Below, piece after piece: positions 27,718 through 36,509 of a stretch of 64,000 nucleotides of DNA. Where the stretch lies: positions 27,331 through 91,330 of the forward strand of contig JACKJW010000010.1 of assembly GCA_020637755.1 (NCBI GenBank), written 5' to 3'. The DNA is from Brucellaceae bacterium (lineage in GTDB: Bacteria > Pseudomonadota > Alphaproteobacteria > Rhizobiales > Rhizobiaceae). A program made the position numbers and the translations under genes. How positions within the stretch are numbered: position 1 is the stretch's first letter; the number at the start of each line of letters is the position of its first letter. Under the pieces are notes generated by a model. It worked only from the letters and a program-made list of their open reading frames with translations, searched no databases and had not been told where the DNA came from.

Positions 27718-28872
27718 TCAGTCGCGCGCGACTTCCTTGAACACGCCACCCTCGACAACCGAGATGACGACCACATCCGTGCCATGATGATCGGGGCCAT
27801 AGTCGACATCCATGTCGGCGACCTCGTCACGCATCTTCAGGCCTTCCATGGCAGCGCGGAAGCTGTCCGGGTTCAGGTCCTTGCCAGCAGCTTCCAGTGC
27901 CGCGACCAGCGATTCGGCGGCACCGGTGCCAAGAATCGCGGCCATGCCCGGTTCTTCATTGTACTTGGCCTTGTAGGCGTCATACCAGGCCTTGACTGCC
28001 GGATTGTCCATACGCGGCTTGTAGTCGGCCCAGCCGGCCGCCGCATAGTATCCCTCGGTGATGCCGCCCGGCTGCGAGGCGATCGCCTCGTGATAGGCCG
28101 CCGAAGAGCCGATGAAGGTGACGTCGGTCCAGCCGAGCTTCTTGGCGGTTGCCACGGCAACGATGGTCTGGCGGACGCCGAGCGCGGTGGCCACGATGTC
28201 GCAGCCCGCTTCCTTCAGCTTGGTCAGCGCGCCCACGAAATCGGCTTCGTCCGGCTTGTGGGTGGTTTCGGCCGCCCACTTCTTGCCCGCCTCCTCGGCC
28301 TTGGCCTTGGCGGCTTCCTGGATTTCCTTGCCGAAATCCGACGGGATGTACATCGCGCAGACCTCGTCGCCGCCCTTGTTCTTCAGCAGGTAGTCGACGC
28401 CCTTGAAGATCTGGTCGTAGTACCAGGAATAGGCGGCATACTTGTAGGTGATCGGCTCTTCCAGCATCTGGCGTGCCGAGGTGAGCGGCGACAGGTTGGC
28501 GACCTGCTTGGGCTCCATCAGCTTGAACCCGGCAATGTTCATCGGCGTTCCGAGGTTCAGCATCATGGCGAAAACGCCGTCGGAATTGATCAGCTTGTTG
28601 AAGTTGGCCACGGCCTTGGGCAGCTGGTAGCCGTGATCCTCTACGATCAGCTTGATCTGGCGGCCATGCACGCCGCCCTTGGCATTGACGTTATCAAGCA
28701 CCATTTGGGCCGCCTTGATGGCCTGCACGTTGAAGGGCGCGAAAATGCCCGACATGTCGCCGTTGGAGCCGATCAGCACTTCCGTGTCGGTCACGCCCTG
28801 GGACAGGGCCGTCGTTGCCATGCCACCGGCAAGGGCGAGGCCGAGAATGGTCTTGGTCATGGTATTTTTCAT
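27718..28872 (-). CDS. livK: branched-chain amino-acid-type ABC transporter, substrate-binding protein (cluster 1)
   Basis: The 384-residue protein has a signal peptide (hydrophobic core at residues 7-24, cleaved near LSQG) and a type I periplasmic-binding fold of the Leu/Ile/Val-binding family. It begins VTDTEVLIGSNGDMSGIFAP after the signal and has the VEDHGYQLPKAVANFNKLI segment typical of LivK-like proteins. Its ligand cannot be named; homologues in catabolic operons bind aromatic or acyl acids rather than amino acids. The ATG at 28872 follows GGAGGAAAAACGG. It is the last gene of the minus-strand catabolic run, 51 bp after the acyl-CoA synthetase gene. Confidence 0.9.
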   Translation of the reverse strand: MKNTMTKTILGLALAGGMATTALSQGVTDTEVLIGSNGDMSGIFAPFNVQAIKAAQMVLDNVNAKGGVHGRQIKLIVEDHGYQLPKAVANFNKLINSDGVFAMMLNLGTPMNIAGFKLMEPKQVANLSPLTSARQMLEEPITYKYAAYSWYYDQIFKGVDYLLKNKGGDEVCAMYIPSDFGKEIQEAAKAKAEEAGKKWAAETTHKPDEADFVGALTKLKEAGCDIVATALGVRQTIVAVATAKKLGWTDVTFIGSSAAYHEAIASQPGGITEGYYAAAGWADYKPRMDNPAVKAWYDAYKAKYNEEPGMAAILGTGAAESLVAALEAAGKDLNPDSFRAAMEGLKMRDEVADMDVDYGPDHHGTDVVVISVVEGGVFKEVARD

Positions 28873-28923
28873 CCGTTTTTCCTCCATACGGTTGAAAGCG
28901 TTCTCCCTCCGGGAACTGCCCGG

Positions 28924-30810
28924 TCAGTACATGGAATCGATCAACGCCTTGTGCTTCTTCTCCACGAAGCCGCGCTTCAGCTTCATGGTGGCCGTCAACT
29001 CCTCGTCCTCCGCCGTCAGCAACGTGTCGATCAGGCGGAAATCCTTGATTTGCTCTACCCGGGCGAATTCCCGGTTGGTCTCCTCCACAACGGTGCCGAT
29101 CAGGCTGCGGACCTCCGGCGCCGCGCACAGCGAGCGGAAGTCGGAGAACGGAACACGCTTCGCCTGGGCGAACTTTTCCACATTCTCCTGGTCGATCATG
29201 ATCAGGCAGGTGAGATATTTGCGCTTGTCGCCGATCACCACGGCGTCCGAGATGTAGGGCGAGAACTTCAGCCGGTTCTCGATCTCGGCAGGCGTGATGT
29301 TCTTGCCGCCCGCCGTGATGATGATGTCCTTCAGGCGCCCCGTGATGGTCACATAGCCGTCGCCATCCACCCGGCCGATATCACCCGTGCGCAGCCAGCC
29401 ATCGGCAGTGACCGTTTCGGCGGATTTCTCGTTGTTCTTCCAGTAGCCCTTGAAGACATTTCCCGCGCGGTACTGGATTTCGCCATCGAGTGCGATGCGC
29501 ACCTCGGCGCCCGGTATCGGCCGCCCCACCGACCCATTGCGGTTTTCATCATGCGTATTGATGGAGATGACCCCGGCACTCTCGGTCATGCCGTAGCCTT
29601 CCAGGATCGTCACGCCCACCGCACGGTACCATTTCAGCAGGTCGGGCGAGATCGGCGCAGCACCCGAACCACCGCGCCGCAGCCGGTCCATGCCCAGCAT
29701 GCGGCGCAGGTTGCGCAGCACCACCACGTCCCAGAATTTCCAGGCCAGCGCCGTGCCGGCTGGAACCGGCTGTCCGGCCAGTTCGGCCTCGGCCTTCTTG
29801 AGGCCGGCGGCGACCGCCTTGGAGAAGGCCCATTGCTGGAGTGGCGTCGCATCGCCGATCAAGATCATCACGCGCGAATAGATCTTCTCCCAGACGCGCG
29901 GCACCGCCACGAAAGTGTGCGGGGAAACTTCCTGCACATTCTCGAACACCGTTTCCGGGCTTTCGGCGAAATTGACCGTGGACTTGCCCGCAATCGTCGC
30001 AAAGCCGGAGAAAAGCCGCTCCAGGATATGGCAGAGCGGCAGGAAGCAGACCTGCTCATCATCGGGCAGGATCGGCGCCGAGGCCGCCCCCGACGAGATG
30101 GAGAACATGATGTTGGACTGCGAGATCATCGCGCCCTTGGGATTGCCCGTCGTGCCCGAGGTATAGACGAGAATGGCAATGTCCTCCGGCCGGGAGCGCG
30201 CCACTTCCGCCTCGAACAGCTCCGGCGTTTCCTTCATCTGCTCGCGGCCGAGCCGGTAAAGCGCGTCGAGGAAGATCACCCGGTCGTCGGAAAACCCGTG
30301 CAGCCCGTCATCGTCGAGCACGATCACCTTGAGGAGACCGGGCACCCCGTCCTTGATTTCCAGGAACTTGTCGAGTTGCTCATCATTCTCGACGATCAGG
30401 AACTTCGCACCCGAATCCTCCATGAGGTACTTCAGCTGGGAAGGGCTGTCGGTCGTGTAGACACCCGAGCAGATGCCACCCATGCCCTGCACGCCCATGT
30501 CGGCATAGACCCATTCCTTGTTGTCTTCCGACAGGATCGAGACCACATCGCCACGCTGCAGGCCGAGGCGATGGAGCCCCAGCCCGATCAGGCGGGCATG
30601 CTCGAGATAGTCGGCCCAGGAATAGGACAGCCAGATGCCATAGTCCTTTTCGCGGTGCGCGGTGCGCTGGCCAAGCTCCCGGCAGCGCTGGAGGAAGAGC
30701 TTCGGCAGCGTGTCGCAACCGTCGATGAACCACGGACCCTTCGACAGGTCCTTGTTGATCGACAGGCCGTTGACGGTCTCCTGCGGCGGCATCGCATCAT
30801 GAATGGTCAT
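28924..30810 (-). CDS. AMP-dependent long-chain-type acyl-CoA synthetase (cluster 1)
   Basis: The 628-residue protein is an adenylate-forming acyl-CoA ligase of the long-chain (FAA1-like) subgroup. It has the P-loop YTSGTTGNPKGA near residue 215, GYGMTES near 420, the hinge GWLRTGDIG near 485, GRLKDIIITAGGKNI near 505, and the catalytic lysine region near the C-terminus. It activates a carboxylic acid with ATP and CoA. It sits inside a Liv transporter operon, between livF and livK, which couples uptake to CoA activation of one substrate. The ATG follows GGGAGGATCCG. Confidence 0.92.
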   Translation of the reverse strand: MTIHDAMPPQETVNGLSINKDLSKGPWFIDGCDTLPKLFLQRCRELGQRTAHREKDYGIWLSYSWADYLEHARLIGLGLHRLGLQRGDVVSILSEDNKEWVYADMGVQGMGGICSGVYTTDSPSQLKYLMEDSGAKFLIVENDEQLDKFLEIKDGVPGLLKVIVLDDDGLHGFSDDRVIFLDALYRLGREQMKETPELFEAEVARSRPEDIAILVYTSGTTGNPKGAMISQSNIMFSISSGAASAPILPDDEQVCFLPLCHILERLFSGFATIAGKSTVNFAESPETVFENVQEVSPHTFVAVPRVWEKIYSRVMILIGDATPLQQWAFSKAVAAGLKKAEAELAGQPVPAGTALAWKFWDVVVLRNLRRMLGMDRLRRGGSGAAPISPDLLKWYRAVGVTILEGYGMTESAGVISINTHDENRNGSVGRPIPGAEVRIALDGEIQYRAGNVFKGYWKNNEKSAETVTADGWLRTGDIGRVDGDGYVTITGRLKDIIITAGGKNITPAEIENRLKFSPYISDAVVIGDKRKYLTCLIMIDQENVEKFAQAKRVPFSDFRSLCAAPEVRSLIGTVVEETNREFARVEQIKDFRLIDTLLTAEDEELTATMKLKRGFVEKKHKALIDSMY

Positions 30811-30828
30811 CGGATCCTCCCAAATCCG

Positions 30829-31641
30829 TCAGCGCCAGGTTTTCTTTTGTTTCCAGCGCTTCTGTCCGCGCTGGCTTGTTTCCTGGACGCCGAGATAGAA
30901 TTCCTGAATGTCCTTGCTCTCCTTCAGCCGGGACGCCTCGCCCTCCATGACGATGCGCCCGAGTTCCATCACGTAACCGAAGTCGGCGACATCCAGCGCC
31001 ACCTTCGCATTCTGCTCCACCAGCAGCATGGTCACCTTTTGCTCCCGGTTCAAGCGCCGTACGATGGCAAAGATCTCCTTCACCAGCAGCGGCGACAGGC
31101 CGAGGCTGGGCTCGTCGAGCAGCATGACCTTGGGCCGCGCCATCAGCCCGCGCCCGATGGCGAGCATCTGCTGCTGCCCGCCGGACAGCGTCCCGGCCGC
31201 CTGGCGGCGGCGCTCCCGCAGGATTGGGAAGTAGGAAAACACCATCTCCTTGTCAGCCGCGATGCCGGCCGTGTCACGCCGCGTGAAGGCGCCCATCTGG
31301 AGATTTTCCTCGACGGTCAGCAGCGGAAAGACCTCGCGGCCTTCCGGCACATGCACGAGACCCGCTTGCACCACCTTGTCGGGGTCGGCGCCGGCAATGT
31401 TGGTGCCGCGATAGAAGACCTGGCCCTTTTCCGGGTCCATCACGCCGGAAATCGTCTTCATCAGCGTCGTCTTGCCCGCGCCGTTGGCACCGAGCACTGT
31501 CACGATCTGGCCCTCGTGCACCGACAGCGACACCCCGCGCAAGGCCATGATCGGCCCGTAATAGCTTTCCAGGTTGACGATGCGCAGCACGGCATCGCTG
31601 CCCTCCGCCGCATTCGTGTCGGTCATCAGCGGCGCGGTCAT
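30829..31641 (-). CDS. livF: branched-chain-type ABC transporter ATP-binding protein LivF (cluster 1)
   Basis: The 270-residue protein is an ABC ATPase with Walker A GANGAGKTT, the LivF signature LSGGQQQMLAIGRGLMA, Walker B VMLLDEPSLGLSP and a switch His near LVEQNAKVAL. A LivF-like C-terminal extension (EFYLGV) is present. It works with LivG on the LivH/LivM membrane pair. It overlaps livG by 4 bp. Confidence 0.95.
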   Translation of the reverse strand: MTAPLMTDTNAAEGSDAVLRIVNLESYYGPIMALRGVSLSVHEGQIVTVLGANGAGKTTLMKTISGVMDPEKGQVFYRGTNIAGADPDKVVQAGLVHVPEGREVFPLLTVEENLQMGAFTRRDTAGIAADKEMVFSYFPILRERRRQAAGTLSGGQQQMLAIGRGLMARPKVMLLDEPSLGLSPLLVKEIFAIVRRLNREQKVTMLLVEQNAKVALDVADFGYVMELGRIVMEGEASRLKESKDIQEFYLGVQETSQRGQKRWKQKKTWR

Positions 31642-32417
31642 GCTGCGGCCTCCGTGTCGTCGCTTCCGATGTAGGCCTCGATCACGGCGGGATGGTTCTG
31701 CACCTCCTGCGGCGTGCCGAGCGCGAGCTTCTGGCCGTCGGCCAGCGCCATCACCCGGTCGGAGACCGAGGCGACGAGATGCATGTCATGCTCCACCATC
31801 AGCACGGTGATGCCCATCTGCTTCTTGATGTCCTCCACCCAGAAGGCGACGTCATGCGTTTCCTCCACCGAGAGGCCGGAGGCCGGCTCGTCGAGCAGCA
31901 GCAGCTTCGGCTGGATGGCAAGCGCGCGCCCCATCTCCACCACCTTGCGCACGCCATAGGGAAGGCCGGCAATGTACTTGTCGCGATAGGAATGCAGGTC
32001 GAGGAAGTCGATCACCTCCTCCACCGCGCGACGGCTTTCCCGTTCCGCCCGGCGCACCGATGGCAGGAACAGCATTTCGGAGGCGAGATTGGATTTGCGG
32101 AACCGGTTGCGCCCCACCAGCAGGTTCTGAAGGACGGTCGCCTGCTCGAACAACTCGATGTTCTGGAAGGTGCGCGCGATGCCGAGCTTGGCAATGTCGT
32201 GCGGCGGGTGCCGCAGCAAGTTCTCGCCGTCGAAGATGATCTCGCCCTCATAAGGGTCGTAGAAGCGCGAGATAAGGTTGAACAGCGTCGACTTGCCCGC
32301 GCCGTTCGGTCCAACCAGGGCAAATACCTCGCCCTCCTCGACCTCGAAGGAGACATTGTTGACCGCGACGACACCGCCGAACTTGAGCGTGACGTTCCTG
32401 ACTTCCAGAAGGCTCAT
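31638..32417 (-). CDS. livG: branched-chain-type ABC transporter ATP-binding protein LivG (cluster 1)
   Basis: The 259-residue ABC ATPase has Walker A GPNGAGKST and a degenerate LivG-type signature (AGLPYGVRKVVEMGRALA). Walker B is LLLLDEPASGLS, and MVEHDMHLV holds the switch His. The start at 32417 overlaps the livM stop by 4 bp; the open frame upstream lies inside livM and is not coding. Confidence 0.95.
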   Translation of the reverse strand: MSLLEVRNVTLKFGGVVAVNNVSFEVEEGEVFALVGPNGAGKSTLFNLISRFYDPYEGEIIFDGENLLRHPPHDIAKLGIARTFQNIELFEQATVLQNLLVGRNRFRKSNLASEMLFLPSVRRAERESRRAVEEVIDFLDLHSYRDKYIAGLPYGVRKVVEMGRALAIQPKLLLLDEPASGLSVEETHDVAFWVEDIKKQMGITVLMVEHDMHLVASVSDRVMALADGQKLALGTPQEVQNHPAVIEAYIGSDDTEAAA

Positions 32418-33514
32418 CGCATCCGCTCCGTCTTGAGGTAGCTTTTCTGGCGGCGGAACATGTCGCGCCGGTAGAAGGGGAACAGCTCGAAATAGGTCCT
32501 GAGCTTGATCCAGATGCCGTAGATGCCCATCGGCTCGAACAGGATGAAGCCGATCATGATCAGCCCGAACACTGCCGTTTCCATGCCCGGAATGGTGATC
32601 GACCCGGCACCGGTGATATTGCCGATCCAGTCGCGCAGGATCGACAGGGCCTGCGGCAGGAAGACGACCAGCACAGCGCCGAAAAAGGCGCCGTGGATCG
32701 TGCCCAGCCCGCCGATCACCACCATCAGCAGAAGCTGGATGGAGACCAGGATGATGAAGGCCTCGTGGTTCACATAGCCGATGAAATGGCCCATCAGCGC
32801 ACCGGCCAGCCCCGTGATACCGGTCGAGATGCCGAAGGAAACCGCCTTGGTACGCGCCACGTTGACGCCCATCGCCTGCGCCGAGATTTCGGAATCGCGC
32901 ACTGCGGCAAAGGCCCGGCCCATGGGCGAACGCAACAGGTTGCGGTAGGCATAGACGACCGCCAGCACCACGGCCAGCACCAGCCAGTAGAACAGGCCCG
33001 GCGTACCGAAGCGTGTGACCGCCACGCCGAAGATGGTGATGTCGGGCACGAGGATGCCCGCGACACCGCCCGTCAGCGGCTCGGCGATCACGATCAGGTC
33101 TTCGATGAGGATCGAAACCGCCAGCGTCGCAATCGCGAGATAGATGCCGTGCAGCCGGGTTGTCGGAATGGCGAGCAGCACGCCGGCCGCCGCCGCGACC
33201 AGCCCGGCAAGCGGAAAGGTCACCAGAAACGGAAGCCCGAGCTTTTCCTGCAGTATGGCGTTGGCATAACAGCCGATGGCAAGGAATGCCGCATGGCCAA
33301 GCGAGGCCTGCCCGGTCTGGCCAACGAGGATCATCAGCCCCATCCCGGCAATCGACCAGATCAGCACATTGGTGATCTCGCCCAGCATGAAGCCGCTGAC
33401 CAGCCACGGCGCGGCCAGCAGGATCACCAGCAGCAGCGCATACCAGAACATCTGGTAACCGTGCTTGAACAGGTTGATATCCTGGTCGTAGCTAGTCTTG
33501 AACAGGATGCGCAT
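32414..33514 (-). CDS. livM: branched-chain-type ABC transporter permease LivM (cluster 1)
   Basis: The 366-residue permease has about ten hydrophobic segments and the LivM motifs GQTGQASLGHAAFLAIGCY near residue 65 and FAAVRDSEISAQAMGVN near 205, the latter being the loop that contacts the ATPase. The start at 33514 is chosen because the preceding open frame overlaps livH out of register. It lies 4 bp after livH. Confidence 0.94.
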   Translation of the reverse strand: MRILFKTSYDQDINLFKHGYQMFWYALLLVILLAAPWLVSGFMLGEITNVLIWSIAGMGLMILVGQTGQASLGHAAFLAIGCYANAILQEKLGLPFLVTFPLAGLVAAAAGVLLAIPTTRLHGIYLAIATLAVSILIEDLIVIAEPLTGGVAGILVPDITIFGVAVTRFGTPGLFYWLVLAVVLAVVYAYRNLLRSPMGRAFAAVRDSEISAQAMGVNVARTKAVSFGISTGITGLAGALMGHFIGYVNHEAFIILVSIQLLLMVVIGGLGTIHGAFFGAVLVVFLPQALSILRDWIGNITGAGSITIPGMETAVFGLIMIGFILFEPMGIYGIWIKLRTYFELFPFYRRDMFRRQKSYLKTERMR

Positions 33515-33518
33515 GGCC

Positions 33519-34394
33519 TCACACCTTCTTTCTGTGGACCTGCGCAAGGATCCCGTGCGGACGGAACACAAGCACAAGGAAGAGCAGGAGGTAGGGTGCA
33601 AGCTGGCTGTAGCCCGGCGGGCCGTAGCGTGCAGCAAATGGTTCGATGACGCCGAGCACGAGACCGCCGAGCAACGCGCCAGGCAGCGACCCCATGCCGC
33701 CAATGACCGCCGCCGCGAAAGCCTTGATGCCGAGCAGGCCGGCGGTCGGATCGATGGAGCCCTTGGAGGCATAAAGCACGCCTGCCACTGTCGCCATCAT
33801 CCCCGCAAGCGCCCAGATCAGCGACTGCACCCGCTTGACCGGTATGCCCATGTAATAGGCGGCGAGCTGGTTCTGCGAGGCAGCCTGCATGGCTACGCCA
33901 AGGCGGGTATTGTTGAAATAGAGGTAGAAGGCGCCGGTCAGCACCAGTGTGGAGATGATGACCGCCACTTCGTCAAGGCCGAGCACGATGCCACCGAAGC
34001 GCACATCCTTGCCCGCGAAGGGTGTTTCCAGCGATTGCGGCTCATAGCCCCAGATCGTTCCGGCGACGAACCGCAGCACGAAGCCGAGCGCAATGGTGAG
34101 GATGACGAGCGCCACCTGGCTCTGACCGGACAGATGGCGGATCACGATCAGGTCGAGCAGGTAGCCGAACACGCCCATGAGGATGATGGCGAGCGGAACG
34201 GCAAGCCAGAACGGCAGGTTCATCTCGCCCGAATTGGTGAGCCACAGCGTCACGAAGGCGCCAAGCATCATCATGTCGCCCTGGGCGAAATTGACCGCTT
34301 CCGTGGCCTTGTAGATCAACACGAAGCCAAGCGCGATCAGGCCGTAGATACAGCCGTTCGCCAGCCCGCTTACCAAGAGCTGCAATACGTCCAT
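33519..34394 (-). CDS. livH: branched-chain-type ABC transporter permease LivH (cluster 1)
   Basis: The 291-residue membrane protein has about eight hydrophobic segments and the LivH motifs NGCIYGLIALGFVLIYKA near the N-terminus and AMQAASQNQLAAYYMGI near residue 170. I selected the ATG at 34394, after GGGAGGAACCGCGTC, over an upstream in-frame start. A 102-bp gap separates it from the upstream oxidoreductase gene, the widest in this run, so a secondary promoter is possible. Confidence 0.94.
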   Translation of the reverse strand: MDVLQLLVSGLANGCIYGLIALGFVLIYKATEAVNFAQGDMMMLGAFVTLWLTNSGEMNLPFWLAVPLAIILMGVFGYLLDLIVIRHLSGQSQVALVILTIALGFVLRFVAGTIWGYEPQSLETPFAGKDVRFGGIVLGLDEVAVIISTLVLTGAFYLYFNNTRLGVAMQAASQNQLAAYYMGIPVKRVQSLIWALAGMMATVAGVLYASKGSIDPTAGLLGIKAFAAAVIGGMGSLPGALLGGLVLGVIEPFAARYGPPGYSQLAPYLLLFLVLVFRPHGILAQVHRKKV

Positions 34395-34496
34395 GGACGC
34401 GGTTCCTCCCATGTCGCGGCACCGGATCCCTTTCCGGCCCCGTGCCTTCTCCCAGGCCCCGCCATTATTTCCGGCGGTGGCCTTCACCCACCGCCC

Positions 34497-35522
34497 TCAA
34501 CCGGGCGACAGGAATACCTTCCCGTTCGGCTTGGCCAGTTCCCCGGCCAGTTCCTCCACCGCACGGGAAAGCGGTAACGTCGCGGTCACGTCGGTCTTCC
34601 ATGTGCCGTCCGCGAAATTCTTCTGCGCCTTCATCACCGCTTCCATGCGCGCCTTGTCACCGGCAGTGCGAAACCATTCGGTAAGCCAGAAACCTTCGAT
34701 CTTCTTGTGCATGAAGATCATCTGGCCCGGCTCCTCGATGGCCGGAAGCGTCGCGTCCAGCCTCCCATAAATGATCCAGCGCGCGCGCCTAGGCATCACA
34801 TGAAAGATATGCGCTGCCTGCGGTCCTGTCACTGCATCCAGCAGGATTCGCGGCTTTTCCGCCGCCATCACCGCCTGCAGCCGTTCCTCGTAGTCCGGAG
34901 CCGCCGCATTCAGCACATGCGCCGCCCCGGCCGCCATCAGCAGCGGGATCTGGTCGTCACGCCGCACGATGGCGATCGGCCGGAAGCCTTCCTCGCGCGC
35001 CACCCCCATGATGAGCTTGCAAAGCTGGCTGGCACCTGCTGTCAGCACGAAGGCCTTTTCGCCCTCATCGCGCACGATCGAAAACATGGCGAGCGCAGTG
35101 AGCGGATTGACGATCATCGCCGCACCATCGGCATCCGGCACACCATCCATCAGCGGGATGCAGCCCGCCGCATCCGCCACTGCAAACTCCGCCCAGGAGC
35201 CCGTGCCGTTCGGCCCCGCCGCATAGGAAACGCGCTTGCCCACAAGGCTGTCGGCATGAGCCCCGCCGCCCGACGCCACAACGTCGCCGACGCCCTCGAA
35301 ACCGGCGGTCCGGCCGATCTGGCGCGGCTGGCCATAGAGCCCCTTGATAAACATCACGTCGGACGGATTGACCGAGGCGAGCCGGATTTTCAGCAGCACC
35401 TGCCCTTCGCCCGGCTGTGGAACCGGCATGTCGGCCAGTTCGACATAGGGCGCGGCATCTTCAAGGTTGAAGGGTGACGGCACGCTCGCATAGCCGTCGT
35501 GCTTCTGGATCAGCGCTTTCAT
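34497..35522 (-). CDS. MDR-family quinone-oxidoreductase-like protein
   Basis: The 341-residue protein belongs to the zinc-free medium-chain dehydrogenase/reductase group. It has an N-terminal GroES-like domain (GRTAGFEGVGDVVASGGG near residue 72) and a nucleotide-binding Rossmann region (LTAGASQLCKLIMGVAREEGF near 160) where the usual glycine-rich loop is altered. It is presumably an NADPH-dependent reductase of an enoyl or quinone substrate. The ATG at 35522 follows GGAGGATACC. It is 14 bp downstream of a second MDR gene and shares its operon. Confidence 0.82.
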   Translation of the reverse strand: MKALIQKHDGYASVPSPFNLEDAAPYVELADMPVPQPGEGQVLLKIRLASVNPSDVMFIKGLYGQPRQIGRTAGFEGVGDVVASGGGAHADSLVGKRVSYAAGPNGTGSWAEFAVADAAGCIPLMDGVPDADGAAMIVNPLTALAMFSIVRDEGEKAFVLTAGASQLCKLIMGVAREEGFRPIAIVRRDDQIPLLMAAGAAHVLNAAAPDYEERLQAVMAAEKPRILLDAVTGPQAAHIFHVMPRRARWIIYGRLDATLPAIEEPGQMIFMHKKIEGFWLTEWFRTAGDKARMEAVMKAQKNFADGTWKTDVTATLPLSRAVEELAGELAKPNGKVFLSPG

Positions 35523-35536
35523 GGTATCCTCCGCCA

Positions 35537-36505
35537 TCACGGCACCAGCACGATCTTGCCGGTCGCTCCCCTGTTCAAGACCCGATGGAGGACCGCCGGC
35601 GCATCCTTCAAGGGGAACCGGCCCTCGATCAGCGGACGGATGGCACCCGTTCCGTACCAGCCAAGAAGTTCCTTGAGGTTGGCGGCAAAGACCTGCGGCT
35701 CGCGCCGTGTGAAATCGCCCCAGAACACCCCGACCACGGAATAACCCTTCACCAGTGTCAGGTTGACCGGCAGCTTGGGGATCGCACCCGAGGCAAAGCC
35801 GATCACCAGCAGGCGCCCGTTCCAGGCCATCGAGCGCGACAGCGCGTCAAAGGCCTCGCCGCCGACCGGATCAAAGGCGACATCAACGCCCCTTCCGCCG
35901 GTCACCCGCTTCAACTCATCCTTCAGGTTCTCGTAGCCCAGCACCTCATCGGCACCGTTGGCCCTGGCAATCTGCCGCTTTTCCTCCGACGAGGCGACCG
36001 CGATGACGCGCGCGCCCATCACCTTGCCGATCTGGATGGCCGCAAGCCCGGTCAGGCCCGCCGCGCCCAGTACGCATAGCGTCTCGCCCGCCTGCAACTG
36101 CGCGCGCTGCTTCAGCGCGTGATGCGATGTGGAGTAGCCGACGAGCAGCGCACAGGCATCCGCCGCATCCATCCCGGCGGGAAGCTTGAGCGCGGCCGCT
36201 GCCGGAACAGCAACCTTCTCCGCATAGCCGCCCAACGGCATCATGGAGGCCGCCCGGTCGCCTGCCACGAAGCCCTCGACGCCCTCGCCCACGGCCACCA
36301 CTGTCCCGGCCGTTTCCATGCCCGGCACGAAGGGCGGCTCCGGACGCATCTGGTAGAGGCCTTGCACCAGCAGTCCGTCCGGGAAATTGACGCCCATGGC
36401 TTCGGCCCGGATCACGATCTGCCCCTTGCCAGCGGCAGGCTCCGGCCAATCGGCATAGTCGAGCTTTTCGAGGGGTGCGAAATCACGCGCGACAATCGCC
36501 TTCAT
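35537..36505 (-). CDS. NADPH:quinone oxidoreductase family protein
   Basis: The 322-residue protein is a typical Qor-like MDR enzyme. It has MGVNFPDGLLVQGLYQ near residue 37, PFVPGMETAGTVVAVGEGV near 60, and the Rossmann motif CVLGAAGLTGLAAIQIGK near 138. No zinc-ligand cysteines are present. In catabolic operons such proteins often act as enoyl-CoA or quinone reductases. It lies 4 bp after the acyl-CoA dehydrogenase stop, and its ATG at 36505 is preceded by a GTGTGATGCG context. Confidence 0.88.
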   Translation of the reverse strand: MKAIVARDFAPLEKLDYADWPEPAAGKGQIVIRAEAMGVNFPDGLLVQGLYQMRPEPPFVPGMETAGTVVAVGEGVEGFVAGDRAASMMPLGGYAEKVAVPAAAALKLPAGMDAADACALLVGYSTSHHALKQRAQLQAGETLCVLGAAGLTGLAAIQIGKVMGARVIAVASSEEKRQIARANGADEVLGYENLKDELKRVTGGRGVDVAFDPVGGEAFDALSRSMAWNGRLLVIGFASGAIPKLPVNLTLVKGYSVVGVFWGDFTRREPQVFAANLKELLGWYGTGAIRPLIEGRFPLKDAPAVLHRVLNRGATGKIVLVP

Positions 36506-36509
36506 CGCA

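Noticed and set aside
27784..31674. A 1296-codon open frame antisense to livK, the acyl-CoA synthetase and livF
   Set aside because: It runs across three confirmed genes and their intergenic gaps and has a composition typical of reverse-strand shadows.
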